DNA from: an uncultured Ruminococcus sp.
GTDB taxonomy: Bacteria; Bacillota_A; Clostridia; Oscillospirales; Acutalibacteraceae
Assembly: GCA_902773395.1 (NCBI GenBank)
Contig: CACYEJ010000397.1
Span: forward strand, 1 to 8,135
Length of the DNA stretch: 8,135 nt
Direction of reading: 5' to 3'
Both the position numbers and the translations under genes were made by a program. This document shows positions 5,439 through 8,135 of this stretch, piece by piece. Position 1 is the stretch's first letter; the number at the start of each line of letters is the position of its first letter. The notes beneath the pieces were generated by a model. It searched no databases, had not been told where the DNA came from, and worked only from the letters and a program-made list of their open reading frames with translations.

Positions 5439-6290
5439 ATGGCAGGAAAATCTCAAAATAAAAAATCGAAAAAACAAACGTTTCTTGAAGAAGCCAAAAG
5501 CTATTTTGAGGGAAAATCAAAAAGAACGATAGCAATCTATTTTGTATTACGAATACTTGTTATTGTTACAATGGCAATACAGGCTGTGCATAGAAATTAT
5601 TATAATGTTTTCTTATGTATCTTGACGCTCCTGCTTTTTTTAATTCCTGCTTTTGTAGACAGAAAGCTCAACATAAAGCTTCCGTCTGTTCTGGAAATTA
5701 TTATTCTGCTTTTTGCTTTTTCAGCAGAAATACTGGGCGAGATAAATAATTTTTACGGAACATTCAAATCATGGGATACAATGCTCCATACATTAAATGG
5801 TTTCATGATGGCGGCAATTGGTTTTGCCCTGATTGATATTTTAAATAATGATCCTCATTTTCACTTTACTGCTTCTCCGGTATTTGTGGCGTTTGTGGCT
5901 TTTTGCTTTTCTATGACTGTAGGCGTCCTCTGGGAATTTTTTGAGTTTAGTATGGACTATCTTGTACACACGGATATGCAAAAGGATTTTATCTATAACA
6001 CCATTGCCAGTATTAATACAGCTGTAAATCCAAGCGGTGAGAACAGTGCTGTCATTATTGACAACGTAAGAACTACCATAATAGGTGAAACAGGCGGCAA
6101 AGCGGTGCAGTATACTTATAATGGGTATTTGGATATTGGAATAAAAGATACAATGAAGGATCTTATCGTGAATTGCCTTGGTGCAGTAATCTTTTCCGTT
6201 TTAGGTGTTTTTTATATCAAAGGCAGGAGTAAATTTGCAGAGAAGTTTATGCCGACTTTGAAGACAGAGGAGGATTTGGAAAAAAATTAA
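5439..6290 (+). CDS. DUF2238 (YjdF-like) multipass membrane protein (283 aa)
   Basis: This is an integral membrane protein of unknown function. Residues 1-28 are a Lys-rich cytoplasmic tail. Hydrophobic segments lie at about 31-49, 54-73, 84-100, 114-134, 147-172 and 241-260, so about six membrane spans. The features that point to DUF2238 are the polar residues buried in or beside membrane helices: Glu97 and Glu101 in SAEILGEINNFYG, SWDTMLHTLNGFM (111-123, with Asp113 and His117), LWEFFEFSMDYL (164-175) and DTMKDLIVNCLGA (237-249). Recurrent Asp/Glu/His positions like these suggest a metal or proton site, but no activity is known to me. It is a different family from the B. subtilis protein also named YjdF. 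Residues 176-236 form a polar insertion between helices. GGAGGTG at 5428-5434 fixes the start. It lies after the kinase gene with two candidate promoters of its own, and 43 bases before the helicase gene. Confidence 0.75.
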   Translation: MAGKSQNKKSKKQTFLEEAKSYFEGKSKRTIAIYFVLRILVIVTMAIQAVHRNYYNVFLCILTLLLFLIPAFVDRKLNIKLPSVLEIIILLFAFSAEILGEINNFYGTFKSWDTMLHTLNGFMMAAIGFALIDILNNDPHFHFTASPVFVAFVAFCFSMTVGVLWEFFEFSMDYLVHTDMQKDFIYNTIASINTAVNPSGENSAVIIDNVRTTIIGETGGKAVQYTYNGYLDIGIKDTMKDLIVNCLGAVIFSVLGVFYIKGRSKFAEKFMPTLKTEEDLEKN

Positions 6291-6314
6291 TCAAATTAAT
6301 TTCTAAATTATTTT

Positions 6315-6336
6315 GAAAGGATTTTATTAATAAATG
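6315..6336 (+). promoter_or_regulatory. Unusually spaced ribosome binding site of the helicase gene
   Basis: GAAAGG at 6315-6320 lies 13 bases before the ATG at 6334, against the 6-8 bases seen for the other genes here. The spacer is AT-only (ATTTTATTAATAA) and contains the in-frame TAA that rules out an upstream start. The N-terminal residues LRKEVMNKEFARMN fit the family, so the start is right and initiation may simply be weak. Confidence 0.5.
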
Positions 6337-8135
6337 TTAGATAGACAAAGCTTAATTGAATTAAGAAAAGAAGTAATGAACAAAGAATTCGCCCGAATGA
6401 ATAATGTGCAGAAAAAGGCTGTCTTTCACATAAACGGACCTTTGCTGATACTAGCAGGTGCAGGTTCGGGAAAAACGACAGTTCTTGTAAACAGAATTGC
6501 AAATATGATTGAGTTCGGCAATGCTTATAACTCCGAGGATATTTCCGATGATATCACTGATGAAGATATTGAGGAAATGAAGAGCTTCGTAAAAAACGGC
6601 GGAGAATTAAGCCCGTCAGTCAAAGCATTGCTTGCTGTCAGACCTGTAAAACCTTGGAGCATTCTTGCAATCACATTTACCAATAAGGCTGCCGGTGAGC
6701 TAAAAGACAGAATTGCAGCAAGAGTTCCTGAGGGCGGCAGGTCAATTTGGGCTTCAACGTTCCACTCTACTTGTGCAAGAATTCTGAGAAGATTTGCCGA
6801 CAGATTAGGCTATTCCGATAAGTTTACCGTTTACGACAGCGAAGATCAGAAGCGTCTTATCAAGGACTGTCAGAAGCAGCTTTATATTGATGATAAGATT
6901 CTTTCGCATAAATCTATTATCGGAGAGATTTCAAGGGCAAAGGACTCTATGATTACTCCTGCTTCCTATGCTGCACTTGCAGGAAATGACACAAGAAAGA
7001 TCAGTGTTGCAAAGGTGTATGCTCTTTATCAGGAAAGACTTAAAACATCTGACGCAATGGATTTTGATGATCTTCTTTGCAATACGGTTATGCTTTTCCA
7101 GAAAAATCCCGATGTTCTTGAATATTATCAGAATAAATTCAAATACATAATGGTTGACGAGTATCAGGATACTAACAAGGTTCAGTATAAATTTGTCAGT
7201 ATGCTTGCAGAAAAGTATAATAATATTTGCGTTGTGGGCGATGACGATCAGAGTATATATAAATTCAGAGGAGCTACTATCGAGAATATTCTTTCGTTTG
7301 AAGAAACCTTTGACAATGCAGCAGTAATCCGTCTGGAGCAAAACTACCGCAGCACTAAAAATATACTGAACGCAGCCAATTCTGTAATCAGCAACAACTC
7401 CGAACGAAAAGGAAAAACTCTCTGGACTGAAAACAGTGAGGGTAAAAAAATAGATCTGCATACAGTTAAGAACGAGCGTGAGGAATCAGCTTTCATTGCC
7501 GACAAAATTCTTGACGGCGTAGCACACGGACGAAAGTACAGCGACTATGCTGTTCTGTACAGAATGAATGCACAGAGTAACAACGTGGAGCAGACGCTTG
7601 TAAGAAACGGCATTCCGCATAGACTTATTGGCGGACATCGTTTCTATGACCGTGAGCATATTAAGGATATGACTTCATATTTGCAGGTGATTAATAACCC
7701 CAACGATAATATAAGATTAAGACGTATTATCAATAAGCCGAAGCGTTCGATTGGAGATTCTACAGTAAATAAAGCAGCAGAAATCGCTGCCGCAGAGGGT
7801 ATCAGTATATTTGATGTTATAAGCAGGGCAGATGAGTACGATGCCTTGAGAAAGGCGTCTGCAAAGCTTATGGCTTTTGTATCGCTAATCAATTCTTTTG
7901 CTGAAAAGGCAGAGGACAGCAGCACGAGTCTTGGAGATCTTTATACTGAGTTGGTAGATACGATTGACTATAAATATTTCCTTAAAAAAGAAAAGGAAGA
8001 TTATGAGCAGCGATTTGAGGATATTTTGGAGCTTAAATCCAATATTGTAAAGTATGAGGAAGAGAACGGCGATGATGCAAGTCTTTATGGCTTTTTGGAG
8101 GAAATTTCGCTCATTACTGATATCGACAACTACGA
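6334..8135 (+). CDS. pcrA: UvrD/PcrA-type ATP-dependent DNA helicase, 5' 600 codons (partial)
   Basis: This superfamily 1A 3'-5' DNA helicase acts in repair and replication restart. The frame is open to the window end; by comparison with PcrA, motifs V and VI and roughly 150-200 residues are missing. Visible parts are a Q motif (Gln26 in MNNVQKKAV), Walker A GAGSGKT (42-48), motif Ia ILAITFTNKAAGEL (110-123), STFHS (141-145), Walker B VDEYQDT (274-280), motif III GDDDQSIYKFRGA (302-314), motif IV LEQNYRS (334-340) and GGHRFYDREHIKD (433-445). About 40 extra residues lie between Walker A and motif Ia. The ATG at 6334 follows an in-frame TAA directly, so it is the first possible start. Its GAAAGG site at 6315-6320 is 13 bases away, longer than usual. 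No terminator separates it from the DUF2238 gene, so read-through is possible. Confidence 0.95.
   Translation, partial: MLDRQSLIELRKEVMNKEFARMNNVQKKAVFHINGPLLILAGAGSGKTTVLVNRIANMIEFGNAYNSEDISDDITDEDIEEMKSFVKNGGELSPSVKALLAVRPVKPWSILAITFTNKAAGELKDRIAARVPEGGRSIWASTFHSTCARILRRFADRLGYSDKFTVYDSEDQKRLIKDCQKQLYIDDKILSHKSIIGEISRAKDSMITPASYAALAGNDTRKISVAKVYALYQERLKTSDAMDFDDLLCNTVMLFQKNPDVLEYYQNKFKYIMVDEYQDTNKVQYKFVSMLAEKYNNICVVGDDDQSIYKFRGATIENILSFEETFDNAAVIRLEQNYRSTKNILNAANSVISNNSERKGKTLWTENSEGKKIDLHTVKNEREESAFIADKILDGVAHGRKYSDYAVLYRMNAQSNNVEQTLVRNGIPHRLIGGHRFYDREHIKDMTSYLQVINNPNDNIRLRRIINKPKRSIGDSTVNKAAEIAAAEGISIFDVISRADEYDALRKASAKLMAFVSLINSFAEKAEDSSTSLGDLYTELVDTIDYKYFLKKEKEDYEQRFEDILELKSNIVKYEEENGDDASLYGFLEEISLITDIDNY

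Noticed and set aside
6931..7461. 176-codon open frame on the minus strand within the helicase gene
   Set aside because: It lies wholly antisense to a frame with all helicase motifs, and its translation is a Phe/Ile-rich mix with no recognisable domain.
1..8135. CRISPR array, tRNA, insertion sequence or defence system
   Set aside because: No spaced repeats, cloverleaf, transposase or nuclease motif was found on either strand; the helicase is the housekeeping PcrA type.

Overview
The window is AT-rich, with strong AGGAGG-type ribosome binding sites, TTGACA/TATAAT-type promoters and short intergenic gaps. Together with the protein families this points to a Gram-positive Clostridia genome, most likely an Oscillospiraceae (Ruminococcus-like) gut bacterium. 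That assignment is from recalled family resemblance, not a search. Every gene lies on the + strand, no gap exceeds 170 bases, and I found no tRNA, rRNA, CRISPR array or transposase.

Layout. (1) Bases 1-1520: a promoter region with inverted repeats, then two paralogous small membrane proteins (151-870 and 906-1457). Each has an N-terminal UBA/EF-Ts-like helical domain, a low-complexity linker and a C-terminal DUF4342-like hydrophobic domain. A clear hairpin terminator (1485-1519) closes this unit. (2) Bases 1563-5303: a consensus-like promoter drives a tight four-gene operon of a lipase-fold alpha/beta hydrolase, a SAM-dependent methyltransferase, an OmpR-family response regulator and its histidine kinase. 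Gaps are 9 and 10 bases and the last pair overlaps by 20 bases, so translation is probably coupled. (3) Bases 5304-6290: a leader with two candidate tandem promoters, each carrying the same AATTGTAA(A/G)TTT element in its spacer, followed by a DUF2238 (YjdF-like) multipass membrane protein. (4) Bases 6334-8135: the first 600 codons of a UvrD/PcrA-type DNA helicase, cut by the window end before motifs V and VI.

How the genes may work together: the two-component system shares a transcript with two enzymes (a hydrolase of ester or lipid type and a small-molecule methyltransferase) and sits just before a membrane protein whose promoters carry a repeated element. A plausible reading is a locally regulated envelope or lipid-response cassette between the UBA-DUF4342 pair and the housekeeping helicase. 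This is inference; no gene here proves the signal, the substrates or the regulon. I see no strong evidence of a wholly new system. The items most worth a second look are the UBA-DUF4342 paralog pair with divergent linkers, the enzyme-plus-two-component operon, and the repeated element in front of the DUF2238 gene.
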